64,000 nt of DNA from Pardosa pseudoannulata (lineage: Eukaryota > Arthropoda > Arachnida > Araneae > Lycosidae): contig CM063502.1 in the NCBI GenBank assembly GCA_032207245.1, forward strand, positions 47,010,904 to 47,074,903, written 5' to 3'. The position numbers were made by a program, and so were the translations under genes. The notes beneath the pieces were generated by a model. The model saw only the letters and a program-made list of their open reading frames with translations, did not search any database and was not told the DNA's origin. Positions 24,352 through 36,965 of this stretch are shown piece after piece. Each line of letters opens with the position of its first letter. Positions within the stretch are counted from its first letter, which is position 1.

Positions 24352-25780
24352 AGATTATCCAATGAGGTTTTAAGTATAAGAAAACACTGAAATATTTGAG
24401 AAAGTAAAAAAGAAATAAGTTACAGTTATGAAGTAGTGAAATTCGTTGCATCGAGGTGTGAAGCAGGTTACCACGTAGGAGTAAATTTAGACGAGGGACT
24501 GCAGTTTAAATTCAGTTGCGATCGATCCCAAACATGTATGCTAGCATTAGGTATCGCATTCAGAGACTGGTAACGAAAGGAAACATGCTACCTAGTATAA
24601 CATACAGGATTTCTAAATCAGTAGGTATAACTACACTGAATAATTGGAATTTATTTTTCAATCAAAATTTCTTATAATGGATTTAGGTAATTTATGTACC
24701 TGACTAAAAGTCTAATTTGTTAATTTATTATTAGAATGCCAACATTTCTAAAATAAAAAGTGGGGAGGGGTTCATGTGACAAGACAAATCTTCCTAACAA
24801 TTGTTTTCCGTCAACAGGAACTATGGTGTCTGGGAAAGCACCCATGAAGTCACGTCATCATATCATCTTATTCTCACAGTTCAAGTGTCTCATGAGAATA
24901 TCATGCAGTGAGGAATATTTTGTTTAGAACCCTATTTTTTCGGAAGCTGCATGCAACTAGTCATAAAATACTTGGCTGTTCTTACTGATGAAGTGCATCC
25001 TGCAATGTTCATGACATTTCAGGATGTACTTAATCAGTCAGAAACTTGATCAGCTAATCAGTGCAATTATCCATCGTACGGGCAGTATTTCTCAGGGGTT
25101 CTTTTGTCTTGCATTTTCAATGACCGTTTAACAGCTCAGATTTTAGAGCTATGGCGAACACTTGGGAATGTTGGAAAAACGCATCCAATATATATAGCCT
25201 TTTTCATTCACTTTATAGGATCTTAAGGTCTTGATTATACACGTGCATACAAACGCATACACACACATAACGAGTTCTATGGAGTTTTATTGTTAGTGAC
25301 ACACTAACCGTTATTAAAAATCCAGTCTTATTTAATATGTATACATATATTGACTTGTAGTTACAAGGTTGTGATGTTGCAGTTTATTAAGGTGTTTTTT
25401 CTTCAGAACGATTACATAAGTAATGCTTAACATTAAGAAGGTTGCACCTGATTTTAGACCCACGAAGTGCATGTTTTATTGCGTTATTGACGACAAGAGC
25501 AAAAAAAATCTATAAAATGTTACTTATATTTTCTGTAAATATCCTAATAAGTGCATTATATATCCTAATATAACAATAAGTTGAGAAATTTATAGGTATT
25601 AATTAAGTTAATAATTTTTCTGTGATGGATCACACATATCCATAGTGACCTTTCTCTTTTGTCTAAGGGTAGCGAGCTCTGGAGAGTTAAATAAGTGGTT
25701 CAGAACTATATTGAACCAACTCCATTTTTTTACAAACTGAAATTGTTTAGTAGGCTTAATAATGTATTATTTCATATGTA
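24352..25780. other. Intergenic, no feature recognised
   Basis: Mixed-composition sequence. 24770-25140 is slightly G+C-richer and may be old transposon sequence, but no motif supports a call. Confidence 0.5.
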
Positions 25781-26444
25781 CAGAACACAGCATCAAAATC
25801 CGGACAAATTCAATTTGAAATTCTCTCCATTCTATACTGTCGGTACATATCGCGATTAGCTTTCAAATATCTTGGTGAAGGTACTGAACCATCATAACTT
25901 TGAAATAGTCGCAATGTTGAAACCAGTGAGGATTATAGCAGAATACAACATCAATAATTCTGTTCTTTGGGTACCCGACATTGTACCTGTGTATGATGCC
26001 ATCTCAAATTACAAGGTGACGGAGAAGTCCAACGAAAGCTATGCACAAGTTTGGTGCAAAATTGGTTTTCGGACAATGGCTATACGTTTCGGTTGAAAGA
26101 AACTGACCTCCAATGAGCCCAGATTTAAATCCTATGGACTTATATGTATGAGCTTCGTTGAACAGGTTACGAAAGAATCAAAACATCAAAACGTCACATC
26201 AATGAAAGCCGCTATTGAAGCGGCATACACCAATATGGACCGTGACAGAATAAAGCCATCTTGCAGACACTTCAGAGTGAAAATAGCGGTGGTCATCTAA
26301 GCAAACTAATACATACTGAGTGCACGTATTCTTTATGGCCTTATAAATATTGTTGTTAAATTTTTTGTATTTTAACTTTTTTTTTGCAATAAAAATATGT
26401 TTGAAAAAACTGTATAATTTGACGGATTTAAGTACTGCACATTG
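25781..26444 (+). mobile_element. Mariner-family internal-deletion derivative
   Basis: The element is flanked by TA on both sides (25779-25780, 26445-26446). Its ends align: left CAGAACACAGCATC then AAAATCCGGACAAATTCA; right, in reverse complement, CAATGTGCAGTAC then TTAAATCCGTCAAATTATA. The coding remnant joins a mariner N-terminus (LNHHNFEIVAMLKPVR, 25885 onward) to a C-terminus (WFSDNGYT, then SPDLNPMDLYVW at about 26118-26150, and DRDRIKPSCRHFRV near 26240). The central catalytic region is missing. Frame shifts are present, so it is inactive. At 664 bp it is about half the length of a complete mariner. Confidence 0.85.
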
Positions 26445-26582
26445 TATACATGTATGTACATATTTTAGAAAAAACCCTAATTACTAAGAATTTTCTAAAT
26501 TTAATTTCTAGGAGTTAATTATGATTCTGAAACTTTAGAACTCAATTTCTCCACACTTTCTGAATGGAAGTGATCACCTTTC

Positions 26583-26652
<70 letters not shown>
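26583..26652. repeat. (GT)n(AT)n compound microsatellite
   Basis: About 9 GT units followed by about 26 AT units, 140 bp right of the mariner remnant. Confidence 0.97.
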
Positions 26653-26655
<3 letters not shown>

Positions 26656-29600
26656 GTTTTATCAGAAATTAAAATCATGTCCCATTGATAAAAACTCTTT
26701 TAAGTAATAAGATTATTATTATAACACAAAGTAAATACAAGGACACAAAATGAATTGAACCACAATTTGAACGTATAATGTTTTATTATTATGCCACAAT
26801 ATTACAGAAATAAAATAATCTATAAAATACACTCAAAAATGACATATATTTTCCCGTGAAAGCTTTAAAGAAGGAGACTTAGTGACATATATCATTTAAT
26901 TAGAAAACAATATTTTATATTCTTTCAAAACTATTTTGGGAATTTTGAGAACTTTTTTTCCTTAAATCTATCTTTAAGATGAATGGTTTAGTGCGCATTT
27001 TGAAATAGCAGGTTTTACCTGAATATTTTTAATTAAAACATTTATAGACTTAAAACTAACCAGAAACTTAATTTTTAAACTGTAATACTAACTTTTTGTT
27101 TAACTTCAGTAAATTCAGCTGATCTAAATGGAAAGTATTTAAAACTTCTAAAATAAAAGTCTCACGGGCAAGATTATATAATGTGTGTGGAAATTGCATG
27201 TACTAATAACTTTCTTTCGCCCCAAATCTTTTTCGTTAGACACGTTATATCTATAAATAACATGCATTAAGTCTCCTTTTTCTTTTTACTCAAAATTAAA
27301 AACCGACAAAATGTTTTACAGTGACGTACATTGAGCGATCTTCTAAATACATGAGGTAGAGAAAATTCGTTGAAAAGAATATTCGTAAAAAAAAAACTTT
27401 GTTCTTTTTCTTATCAAAAGAAAAAAAAATCTCTTAGTCTTTTTGATCAATAGAATAGAAAATAAAACTTTATAAATTGTAAACTATGAAAATGGATGAC
27501 CTTTATTAAATAACTGCTTTATAAAAAGAATTGCGTGCTTGCTGCAATCTTTAGAAATTCCTATTACATATTGCTTAAAAAAATTATGGATATTGTCCCG
27601 TGTTTTACCACAAACTTTATATAATTTGGCTTATGCGCTTTGAAAAAAACCGAAAAAGATCGATATTCCCTTTGTAAAATACCCAGAAGTTAAGTACCAT
27701 TTTTAGGACATGAAATGATTTTTATTAATACGAGTCATTTGTTATTGCTTCTTTCAATGAATTTTATAAATACCGCTTAGTTTGGGGGACTTTCTAAGAC
27801 TAAATTTTAAATACTTTGTTTAGGCTTAACTCTAACAAGTGGTTATTTTAAACCTCCCATTAAGATGTTTTTATATACAAATTGTTAAAGATTTAATATT
27901 CACCGTTTTATTTAGATGTGGTACAGAGGATGGTATCATTCAGTAATATTATTATTGATTGACTATTTTTTTTTAGAAATCATTTCAAATATCTTGATTA
28001 TAGGTTTAAACTTTAATGAGATTTTCGGGAGATCTTAATCATTTTAATTATAAATTTTCAATTAATATATGCATTCTTTTAACAATCTCTGCGATTGCTT
28101 TGCTTACAAAGGGAATTCGAGGGAGTAATTTTAGAATTTAAAAAATACTCATAATAAGTTATTGATATTTATTTTCACTCGTTAAAATAGACCCTCTCTA
28201 CTCCCGTAACTTGAAAATTAACTGATAGCTGTAAACCTAAACTAAACATTCCGCAAGTACATATTGTCCAAAGCTACTAAACGCAAAAAATATGATGAAT
28301 ACTCTTATTAAATATTTCATTAATGTCAATAAAAACGTACCCTACGTTTAAAACTGTGGATACGATTTTTTTTTCGTTATTACTGTTGAACATCATTGAA
28401 ACTGATAACTTTAGGAGTGTGTTATAAATCAGTTTCTTAACCACACGAAAATATAATTTAATGTTTATTATTCAAAAGTTTTTAAAGAAAAAAGAGAGGC
28501 TAGTATACTTCGCATAATACTCAGTGTTCTTGTTGTCTTCTGCAAATTGGTGGAAAAATAAATTGTTAAGTAAGGATTTTCCAGAGTCTCATTAAAATCA
28601 CATATAAGTATTTATAATGCATAAAATTAGGAAAAATTATTTTAATGTTGTTATACCTAACATGCTGCCATAAACAAAATGGTTTAAATTCTTCTTTAAG
28701 CTTCTTACCAATACGCTTCAAAATGAGTTTATGTTGTAGTTACCAGATATAAAAAACGTTTTCATTTACATTTCAACATTAAATATGGTTTTGAATTCTT
28801 GAGGTTATAATGATTACAGTATGACTCAGAAGTCTTTTTTATTTCTGACTCATTTCTTATGCCATTCCAGAATGCAATTTGGAATTCCTCAGAATAGTTG
28901 ATCATCAAGCTTTAAGATATTTCTTCCTTTTATAACATAATTCTTTACCGAACTTTGTTTTGACGCACACTGTATTTTAAATCTTGAAGTGGTATAAGTA
29001 TATCATCGCTGAGAAAAAAAGAAGAAAATGAAACAAGAACTTTCAGCTTGGGAGCTTTTTTTCAGTTCGGTATAACTTAAGTTGGGTTAAGTAGCCATTA
29101 TGTATAAACGATGATTAAGTAAAATTTTCTTAAAAACTCTGCAAAGCACTAATTTCATGAATAGATTGCTCAATCGGGCAAAAGAATTCATCATTGTGGT
29201 GAAAAATTTCGTTGTATCTAATTCACACACTTCTGAGATAAATTCTTTAAAACATTTCTTCTCTCTTCATTTAGATTTAAATTTCTTGTTTCAAAAATGC
29301 GATATTTATTTGAGTAGATTCATTAAACACAAAATAATTATCAGCTCTGTCCCCCCATGAAATTGTTTTTTGAATGTGAAAATGTCTTAATGTTTTGGAC
29401 AGCAAACAAAGTAGAAGAAAATAATTTCTAACTAAAGAAATGCATGAAGATAAATGAAACTTTCTAACTTCTAAAAGCCACGGATATACACAGAAGCATT
29501 ACATTTATACTTATTTACATCGACTTCATACAATGGGTTAAATTGAGAATAGACTCATCTGAATATGCACCTGCTATCTACCTTTCACATTGTACTTATT

Positions 29601-30597
29601 AAAATGCTTAAATTTAATATCTTAAAATTTCAACTGCACCATTAAGAATGCAGCACCAAGCAAAAGTAGAGAGCAGGCAACATTTAAAAGAATGAAAACT
29701 AAAGCATTTTACACGTGCTCGCTTTAAATTTTCCTTCATAAATGTTCCACAAAATGATTATGCACATGAGTTTGAAAATCACCCGACTTTCAACTATTAC
29801 ATGTCTTTCAAAAATCTCTTGCTGATTGGTGCTACTATTGCATATGAGTCCTTTTGAAGCATTCGTACGCGTTAGTCATATGACGTAGAATGCAGACACA
29901 GAACTCTTAAATAAGGTTGAAGTTAAAACATTCTTTCAATTGGGCGTGGTCTCCTGGTGGACGTGGTGTCTCCGATAGAAGCTGGTTAAACTGCTGTTAC
30001 GGAGCTCAAGCCTTCCTCTCTTATTTTCCGTTGTCTTATTTCTTCTTGAATATTTATATCTGGTCGGCAGAGATTTTTCATTCTCTGAAAGAGGAACAGC
30101 ATTTAACAAGTAAATAAATATTATTCTACACTACATGGGGAGGACTACAAAATAATTTTTCAATGTTTTTATTAAACAATCATATATGAAGGATTTACTT
30201 ATATTATGCCATTTTTTTTGCTGAACAACAACGATACATATGAAAGAAACGTAATTAAGTTTTTCATACAATATAACATCATATTAACTAAATAAAAATG
30301 AAGGCATACTTTCACAAAATATTTTGTCTTTTAAAATATTTGTATACATACTTTGCCTATTGGTAATTTAATCACTCGAACTGAAATAAAGAGTCCAGCT
30401 CCCCATGATTTTTTTCAAGTATGCTGATAGTGACGAGCTGTATTCACAAATTATTGACAGTTGAAACTTATTGTGAGAAAAGTGTAAGTAAGTCATAAGA
30501 AGTCTATTACTTATGTAGATTTGTTTATATACATCTAGTAGCAATTCGAATGTAATTTGCATGAATCTGTACAGAATGTAGTGTGTAAAATAGGAGG
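26653..30597. other. Intergenic or 3' SLC6 region, no feature recognised
   Basis: A+T-rich. The missing last coding exon of the SLC6 gene may be here. The best acceptor-led stretch seen (minus strand from 28536) has no similarity I could name. Confidence 0.4.
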
Positions 30598-30767
30598 TTT
30601 GGTTGGTTGTTGACACTACGGTTTACTAGTATTCGGTCTACTTCTATACGAAGGTTATTCAAAACGGCGTAAAGCTAATTCTACGAACAGTCATGCCAAT
30701 TGTGGAATTTAAACTCCTGCACTCTATCCAGGAACAACGCCCTATCCATCGTACAGCCATGGTTCGG
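30598..30767 (-). mobile_element. SINE family A, diverged copy
   Basis: The minus strand starts GCCGAACCATGGCTGTACGA and carries the family A order: tRNA-like head, GTTCGTAGAATTAGC, GTAGACCGAATAC and a CCAACCAAACC tail. The B box is degraded (GAGTTTAAATTCC), indicating age. Confidence 0.75.
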
Positions 30768-31536
30768 CAAAGTTGGAAGGAAGTATCATAAATATATAAC
30801 GTGTACTAATATTAGACTATATGGATGAAAAAATAAAAATATTTTCATGCGAAAGTGATAATGATAGTGTTGATCTGTATAAATGTGGTTTAGTATGAAG
30901 CATTTACTGTAAATTTTTGCAAGGTGAGGTCCAAATATTAGTCGGGAAGCTACCTAAACGAATACGAATTGTCAGATGAAAAATAATTTGATAGTGTTAC
31001 TTTATGCCACAAAGAGGTGATAAGAAATGAGTTAGCAATTATAACAATGCTGAAAAGTATGTAGTTGCACCTACTCGAGGGCGTGCGAGATTTCTAAGCG
31101 GTGAGGAAGGTGATAAACTTTCGGCTATGCAGGAAATTCATCAGAAGAGATGAACACAAAACCATTATTTTCTACACCAGTCTCTCAGTTTAAAACTATG
31201 AAAATTAAAATGCCTGCCTGAGAAATACTGCCTGAAAACGAATTGTAGTTCAAGAAGTTAGAGTGCTTTTATATACAACTGGAATGATTTTAGAGTAGAT
31301 CATTTATCTTGATTCATAAGAAAAAAAAATTTTGGAATTAACTAAGAATTTTACTTAAATTGAAATTTTCAAGAAATCTTCTATGATATGCTTTTAAGAA
31401 CAAAATCCAAGCTTCTGTCAGTAAGGTAATCGACCACAGGTTTAAAAATTTATAAACCTAAGCATTTTCTTCAAAAAAGCAACACAGTTTATAAAGCAAA
31501 ACAAGTTCTTTTTTGACCAAAAACTTTATTAGCAAA

Positions 31537-31906
31537 TTGAGTCACGGTAGCTCAGTCAGCAAAGGCTTAACTCATAGCCAGAGGGCTGTGAGTTCGTGGC
31601 CCGAGCTGGCAAGACCTTTGTGTTCATTAATGGAGACGGGAGCACGTAAAATACTTAAGTGGTTGCAATATTAAGTTTAATTGATAATTGTGGAGTTGGA
31701 AAGCCAAACCAGAAGGTCTTCTGTTTGGTTCCCGTTTCCAAATTACGACTTGTTTTGATCTATAAAACGGGTTACGGCTCACTTTGATCTAAAAGTTCTT
31801 CTCCCTTGTGGTGCTCTTCAAAACGAAAGACGTAACTCTTCGTTTCAAATCTATTAGGTTTCGGCTCACAATCTTGGTTCGTCCAAGTTCCATTAGAAAC
31901 AACAAC
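31537..31906 (+). mobile_element. SINE family C, copy with 9-bp TSD
   Basis: ATTAGCAAA is repeated at 31528-31536 and 31907-31915. The 370-bp insert begins with a tRNA-like head (GTCACGGTAGCTCAGTCAGC; B-box-like GTGAGTTCGTGGCCC), then TGTTCATTAATGGAGACGGG and a long unique body, ending in AACAACAAC. It lies just downstream of SLC6 exon i. Confidence 0.8.
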
Positions 31907-32074
31907 ATTAGCAAAGAGGTTTAGTTAGATGATTATTCTAGCTTTGAGCCATATTTGTTTAATAATAACATATACTCAATAAAACATTAATACGCTCCTA
32001 GCAAAATAATCTACAAAGTCGTCAAATTATAGAATAATATAAAAAGTACATATATAAGAATAAACGTTTCATAC

Positions 32075-32242
32075 TTCTCTGAATGTGCCCGTGGTAGTAT
32101 AATACTTGTACAAAGCATAACTTGGTATACAAAGCATCGAAGACAGTCCCAGGAGCCAACCAATGAACTCGCCCCACCATGGATACACATATCCAATATA
32201 CGAAAGCGGTTTATACTGGACCATACTGAACAAGAATACACC
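32075..32242 (-). CDS. GAT1-like GABA transporter (SLC6), exon i (TM11 end to TM12)
   Basis: The 56-codon exon encodes GVFLFSMVQYKPLSYIGYVY, then PWWGEFIGWLLGLSSMLCIP and YALYKYYTTTGTFRE. The VFPxWGxxxGWL-type motif and the TM12 helix match GAT1. The predicted donor GTATGA is weaker than the others, but reading through it meets a stop after one codon, so splicing to another exon is likely. In GAT1 about 30 more cytoplasmic residues follow. I searched the minus strand from 32.1 kb to 13.3 kb by eye and found no convincing last exon, so the 3' end is unassigned. Confidence 0.93.
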
Positions 32243-32715
32243 CTGAAAAACACAAATAACATGAGTTTCTACAAATGTTTAAAAGTAAATTCCTATTATC
32301 AAATTAGTATTGTTCCTCCTTCACCATATTAAGGAACTAAATGACTTATAGCTACATATTTAATAATTTTCTCGAGGAAAAACTGATTTCATTCACCTCG
32401 CAATGATCAATGACAAGATTTTTCGTTATTAAGAATACCAATACTTATTGAAATATACCACATAACGTCAGATTACAAGGATTTTCCTTAATAATTTAGG
32501 TATAATTTTTACTATGAAAACTGTATAATCTATCTCTTGGAGATGCTATGGATTTTTATTTTTTACGCCAACGATGATGTTAGTATTCAAAGTTCAGTTT
32601 CTGGTTTTTTCATAAAAATATATTAGAGAAAAATAAAAGGAAAATATTTCACTAAAATAAAGCGTAAAAATCCTACTTAACTCATAGTATAGTACTATTT
32701 ATAATTAAAGATTGT

Positions 32716-33121
32716 CAGTAGCATAGCGTAAGGGGGGGGGAGGAGACTATTGTCCAGTCTTATCAAAATACATAAATTTTTATTTTGAAACTTGATGGTT
32801 AATATGATTTTCTTCAGCAAAAAAAAGCATGTTTATCATATTGCAATAGTCAGTAGATTTTTAATAGAATTTATTATTATTTTCGATTAATAAATTTTTT
32901 TCTTCAAATAATAATACTGTTTTCAGACAATAATTGATTGATATTAGATTTCAAAACGCTTATTTACAACTTAAACTTTGCTTCCTAATTCATAAAAATT
33001 TTAAATTTTTTAGAATGATATTCTTTTTGCAGCTTCATACTTTTCTTGCTTTAGAAAGTTTTTTCTCTATAACAATATCATATTTTGTAAGGGAGGGGGC
33101 AAATTTAAAATCTGCCACTGG
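32716..33121. mobile_element. Possible small inverted-repeat element (CAGTRGC ends)
   Basis: The left end CAGTAGCATAGCGTAAGGGG resembles the start of the 58587 insertion (CAGTGGCGTAGCGAAGGGGG). The right end, read in reverse complement, is CCAGTGGCAGATTTTAAATT. The length is about 406 bp. Similar CAGTGGC ends occur in hAT-like elements, but no duplication is clear. Confidence 0.4.
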
Positions 33122-33725
33122 CTGCAAATTGGACTTGGAAAATATGAAAAAAGAAGTAAAATTGTTTTTATGTTAAAATGTTTTTATGTTCACGCAACAG
33201 AATTCTACAATTATTTTATTGAATGGGATTTTAAACTAATCTGAAAGAACACATTTTTAATCCGGAGTTCGGCCTTGTTTAACTTATAAGTATACAAGAA
33301 CGAGGATTCAAAGCCTCGGGTATGGGGAAAGAAGGGATTAACACACTTAAATCGTTGTAGAGAAAGCGACTGGTTCAGTAGGTATTCACTCATACTAAAA
33401 GACTCATTGACTTTTAGTGGTTCACATGTACATAAAATATTTGGAGATGAAAAGTCTCTGAACTTTTCAGCTCCAAAGATGTCTGTTACGTAGATGGTTA
33501 CTAAGTGGAGAGATTGACAGAAAATTATGTCAGTTAAACAGATATTAAACTGTGTCATATTTATCTCAATAAATCTCGAGAAAGCAACTTAGGACACAGA
33601 AAGATAAGTTAAGCCTTTGATTTTTTATATAGTGTTAAAACAGAACTTGTTGAAGAACAAGATTTATAAAAATATTTTTGGTAAACTAAAAAACACCGAT
33701 TTTATAAAAATGAAATATTACTCAC

Positions 33726-33826
33726 TCCACAGACACACGGTGTGAAGAAAACCCAGCAGAGTTTCCACCAGAAGCAAGGGTAATATCCAAGCATATCTCG
33801 CAAATTGTCGTAATAACGGTTGACAC
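33726..33826 (-). CDS. GAT1-like GABA transporter (SLC6), exon h (TM11 start)
   Basis: The exon completes a Gly codon and encodes [20 protein letters not shown] followed by [13 protein letters not shown]. This is the intracellular loop with the NRxYDN motif of the GAT group and the start of TM11. It is 101 nt with acceptor ATATTTTCAG and donor GTGAGT, ending in phase 0. Confidence 0.95.
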
Positions 33827-34569
33827 CTGAAAATATTAAATTACAAGGTTCAACATTGTTCCAATATTTTTTATCTAAAAATCTTTTAGTTTTCTGTTAA
33901 AAAAATTCTCTGTAATACATAAATTGTGACTATAAATATTTTTGAAAACATAATTATGCCTCAGTATTTACAAATGATTCACAATGAAAGAAATTTTGGC
34001 TACCGATATTGTTCTTAATAATTTATTTCTGCCCAGAAATTGGGTAGCTAATTTCATCTTACATAGTACGAGTTTACAGTGGTATTAATTTTATTCTGAG
34101 ATCGTATGAGAACTGCGTTATTGGTAGTCATCACTGCACAAGGGATTACGATTTTATGATTACGATTTTTTTAAAAAAGGTCTGCAACCAGAAAATCCCT
34201 TTTTGATTGGTTTGAAAAGCATAAATATAAAGGCCTTGTACAAATTTTCAAAGTCAGGATGGACGGGTGTATCGGTAGATGCCATCAATAAAGTTCGTGA
34301 TGCTATTCAAAGAACCTTGGGAAATCACTGAGGAGGATGAGTTGTAAAGTGTAGATTTCACAGCCCACAATCGAAAAAATTTTGAAAAGAAACTGCAAAT
34401 AATTTCAAAAATAGCACAGAAATTTCAAAATCACACTCTGATAAGTCAAGGGTCTTTGAAGTTTGTGTCGAAATACAGCACTGTTAAAACAGTAAATAAA
34501 AATGTAAATTCCATTAATCAATGAGTTTCCCCAATAAAGTTACATTTTATGCGAGAAGTAAAAACATTT

Positions 34570-34624
34570 TATGCGAGAAGACGAAGCTAACAAGCAAAAT
34601 GCTTGTTAGCTTTACTTCTCGCGT
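34570..34624. repeat. Inverted-repeat hairpin
   Basis: GCTAACAAGCA and TGCTTGTTAGC face each other around AAA. Outside them, ATGCGAGAAG pairs with CTTCTCGCGT. The motif ATGCGAGAAG also occurs just upstream (34549) and CTCGCGTATTTTA downstream (34619, 34641). Confidence 0.75.
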
Positions 34625-34927
34625 ATTTTATCGCGAAATCTCGCGTATTTTACTTTATTTTAGGGGGTTGGAGAATTTCATTGTGCAAGACTGTTTTTTT
34701 TTTTTAAATATTTTTTGATAAGTTTTTTTTCGCTTCTTAACGAAAGGCATACATCTGATTGTTTGAATAAATTGCTTTTTTAAATCATTTGATGAAGTTA
34801 AATGTCAACCAATAATTGATTTTTAAAGATCTATTGTAGTCCTTTTCAGAAGTCAATTGTCCTTCCAACGATAAAATCCTTATTCTACTGTGCAGAAAAA
34901 TGACCTATAATGACATGTAATGACAAT

Positions 34928-35056
34928 GACATGTAAGGCGCTACCTTTCGATATCAGACTTCGGGGGGTTCAGGTCCAACTGTTGGTTTGGACACTCAAA
35001 ATAGATTTCAATCAATTGATCCTTGTCGAGTAAGCTCTATTGTTACAAAAAAAAAA
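34928..35056 (+). mobile_element. Possible short SINE with poly(A) tail
   Basis: A B-box-like GGGGGTTCAGGTCCAAC sits 30 bp into a segment that ends at 35056 in a run of about 13 A. No second copy was noted in the window, so the call is tentative. Confidence 0.4.
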
Positions 35057-36119
35057 AAAAATGACTCACATATTCCAAGTTGTAGTTAGTAAAATTTATG
35101 TTCTGTTTCTAACTAAGCAAAATTAACTGTAATAACATAGCAAAATATTACTCATAACACTCCAAATCCTGTCATAAAATTCGCCTGACACGTTTGTCGG
35201 TCCTGTTCTAATCCCGCGCAAGGCTTGGTTGACTGGTTGACTTTATGAGACGAAGTCGGTCATTCGCCTGAAATAGAATCCCGCCTCCAAAGGAAAGCAG
35301 TGCAATCCTTAAGACCATCGTTGAATCCTCTCTGTTTTGTAGCAAATAATATATAATGGTCTGTGTTTGTTTCATCATTTTATATATGTTTCTCGGTCAT
35401 TCTTTGGACTAGGATTCGGATGAAATATCTGTTCTAGGAACATTAATTACAACAACACCTCATAAATCATCTAATCTCACCATTGTATTAATCTTTTATT
35501 TGATATGTAAGTGAATATGATAGAATGGATAGATATCTAGTGACCTCCTCAGACATGTTTGAAATTACTCCCCCTTTCAAGTTCTAAAATTCATTAACTT
35601 GTTTATAGTCAAACTAGTTTTAAATAGGATTTGATATAATATCCCCTTTACAGTAGAAGAGTATTTAATATCTAGTGTTTTAACAACCAGACAACCATTG
35701 GATGTATGGATGGGAATATCTCTATACAATATTTGCGTGGAGACGAAAGTTATAAAAAAGTAAATGTAAATTGCTTATTTACAGTATTATTAAAAATCGT
35801 TTCAACGATAAAAAGATAAGGAATAATTCCCTTTAGGTGTAATCCAATTTATATTTGCAATTATTAAGATTGTTTTAAATAATATTTTTCAATAAAATGA
35901 AATGCTATAAATGATATAACATAAAAATATTCTTTTAGATAAAATTTTAATAAATTATTTGAAAATTACAACTTTAAATGAGTTACACCAACAATGACAA
36001 CAAGCTTTTTGGTTTGGCTTTATTATTTTTCAAATAAAATCTGTATGGTGATCTGCATCTAATATTCAGATTCATTACAATTACAAAGTTTGTTAAACAG
36101 TACAAAAAAGTAAACTTAC

Positions 36120-36222
36120 CATACGACCATGATATAGACACGACTTCAAAAAATATTAAGAAAAGAAGTGAGATCCCACTAGCTGCATAGTAATCAAATA
36201 ACTGGAATACATACATTCCACC
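36120..36222 (-). CDS. GAT1-like GABA transporter (SLC6), exon g (TM10, outer gate)
   Basis: The exon encodes [16 protein letters not shown] and then a hydrophobic helix ending SISWSY plus one base. The Asp of [10 protein letters not shown] corresponds to D451 of GAT1, which forms the extracellular gate salt bridge with the TM1 Arg (not in this window). The acceptor is TCTTATAG, the donor GTAAGT, and it leaves phase 1. Confidence 0.96.
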
Positions 36223-36325
36223 CTATAAGAGAGAGATAGTGCGTTTGTAAAATTAAATAGCAAAAAATACAGCATTTTTGGGAATTTAGATTTAACAAAA
36301 AGCAAGTCTCAATTCTCAAACTGAA

Positions 36326-36352
<27 letters not shown>
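36326..36352. repeat. (GA)n microsatellite
   Basis: About 13 GA units, 100 bp upstream of SLC6 exon g on the intron side. Confidence 0.95.
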
Positions 36353-36359
<7 letters not shown>

Positions 36360-36445
36360 AATGTTAGGAGTAAACAAATTTGCTTAAGATATTTTTCATT
36401 GTGTTCTGCAACTACATATAAAGAGCATCCTTTAAATATATATTT

Positions 36446-36965
36446 CTATGACCCATTAATGCCTAACATCCCGTTTTAGGGACAGCTAAAAATTGTTTGT
36501 AGAACTTTTATGCCTTCTCTGGAACTAGTTTTCCTTTCCGGCGAAATTAGATGGCAATCCTATAAAACAATCTATGAAATTTTCAAGTATTAGCTAGTAT
36601 TTATAATTTTGTCATTTAGATCGATATTTTTTGATTTTTTGGGTCTCGGATATAATTTTATTTTTAGGACAGATACATTGTTTTAAATCCGGACAAATAG
36701 CTTTATCTGTTATACATCTACACTTTGTACTACATTGTTTACATATGTTACCAAAATTTTTTTTTATCACGAAGTTTTTTTCTTTTAATTAATAGCATCG
36801 TGGGATATTTAAAATGACAGCCAATCACTAATGAGGACAAATTGTTATAATTAAAGTTATTTAAATTTCATATTTGGTTTACTTTGTGCAGTCCACTGTA
36901 ACTTAAATTTAAGCTATTCATTAAAATATACTACTCAAAATTACTCGAGTATTAATGGATTAAGA
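36446..36965. repeat. Dispersed repeat E, copy 2, possibly with inverted ends
   Basis: It starts GACCCATTAATGCCTAACAT. GTATTAATGGATTAA near 36950-36964 is roughly its reverse complement, so this may be a complete MITE-like unit of about 520 bp. The first 130 bp match copies at 5172 and 58463. Confidence 0.6.

Noticed and set aside
28489..28536. Acceptor-led minus-strand stretch (KTTRTLSIMRSILA) as the last SLC6 exon
   Set aside because: The acceptor is good and the phase fits, but the peptide does not resemble any GAT1 C-terminus and chance is likely in 19 kb of sequence.
33211..33558. 115-codon minus-strand open frame between SLC6 exons h and i
   Set aside because: No similarity, intronic position and composition like its surroundings.
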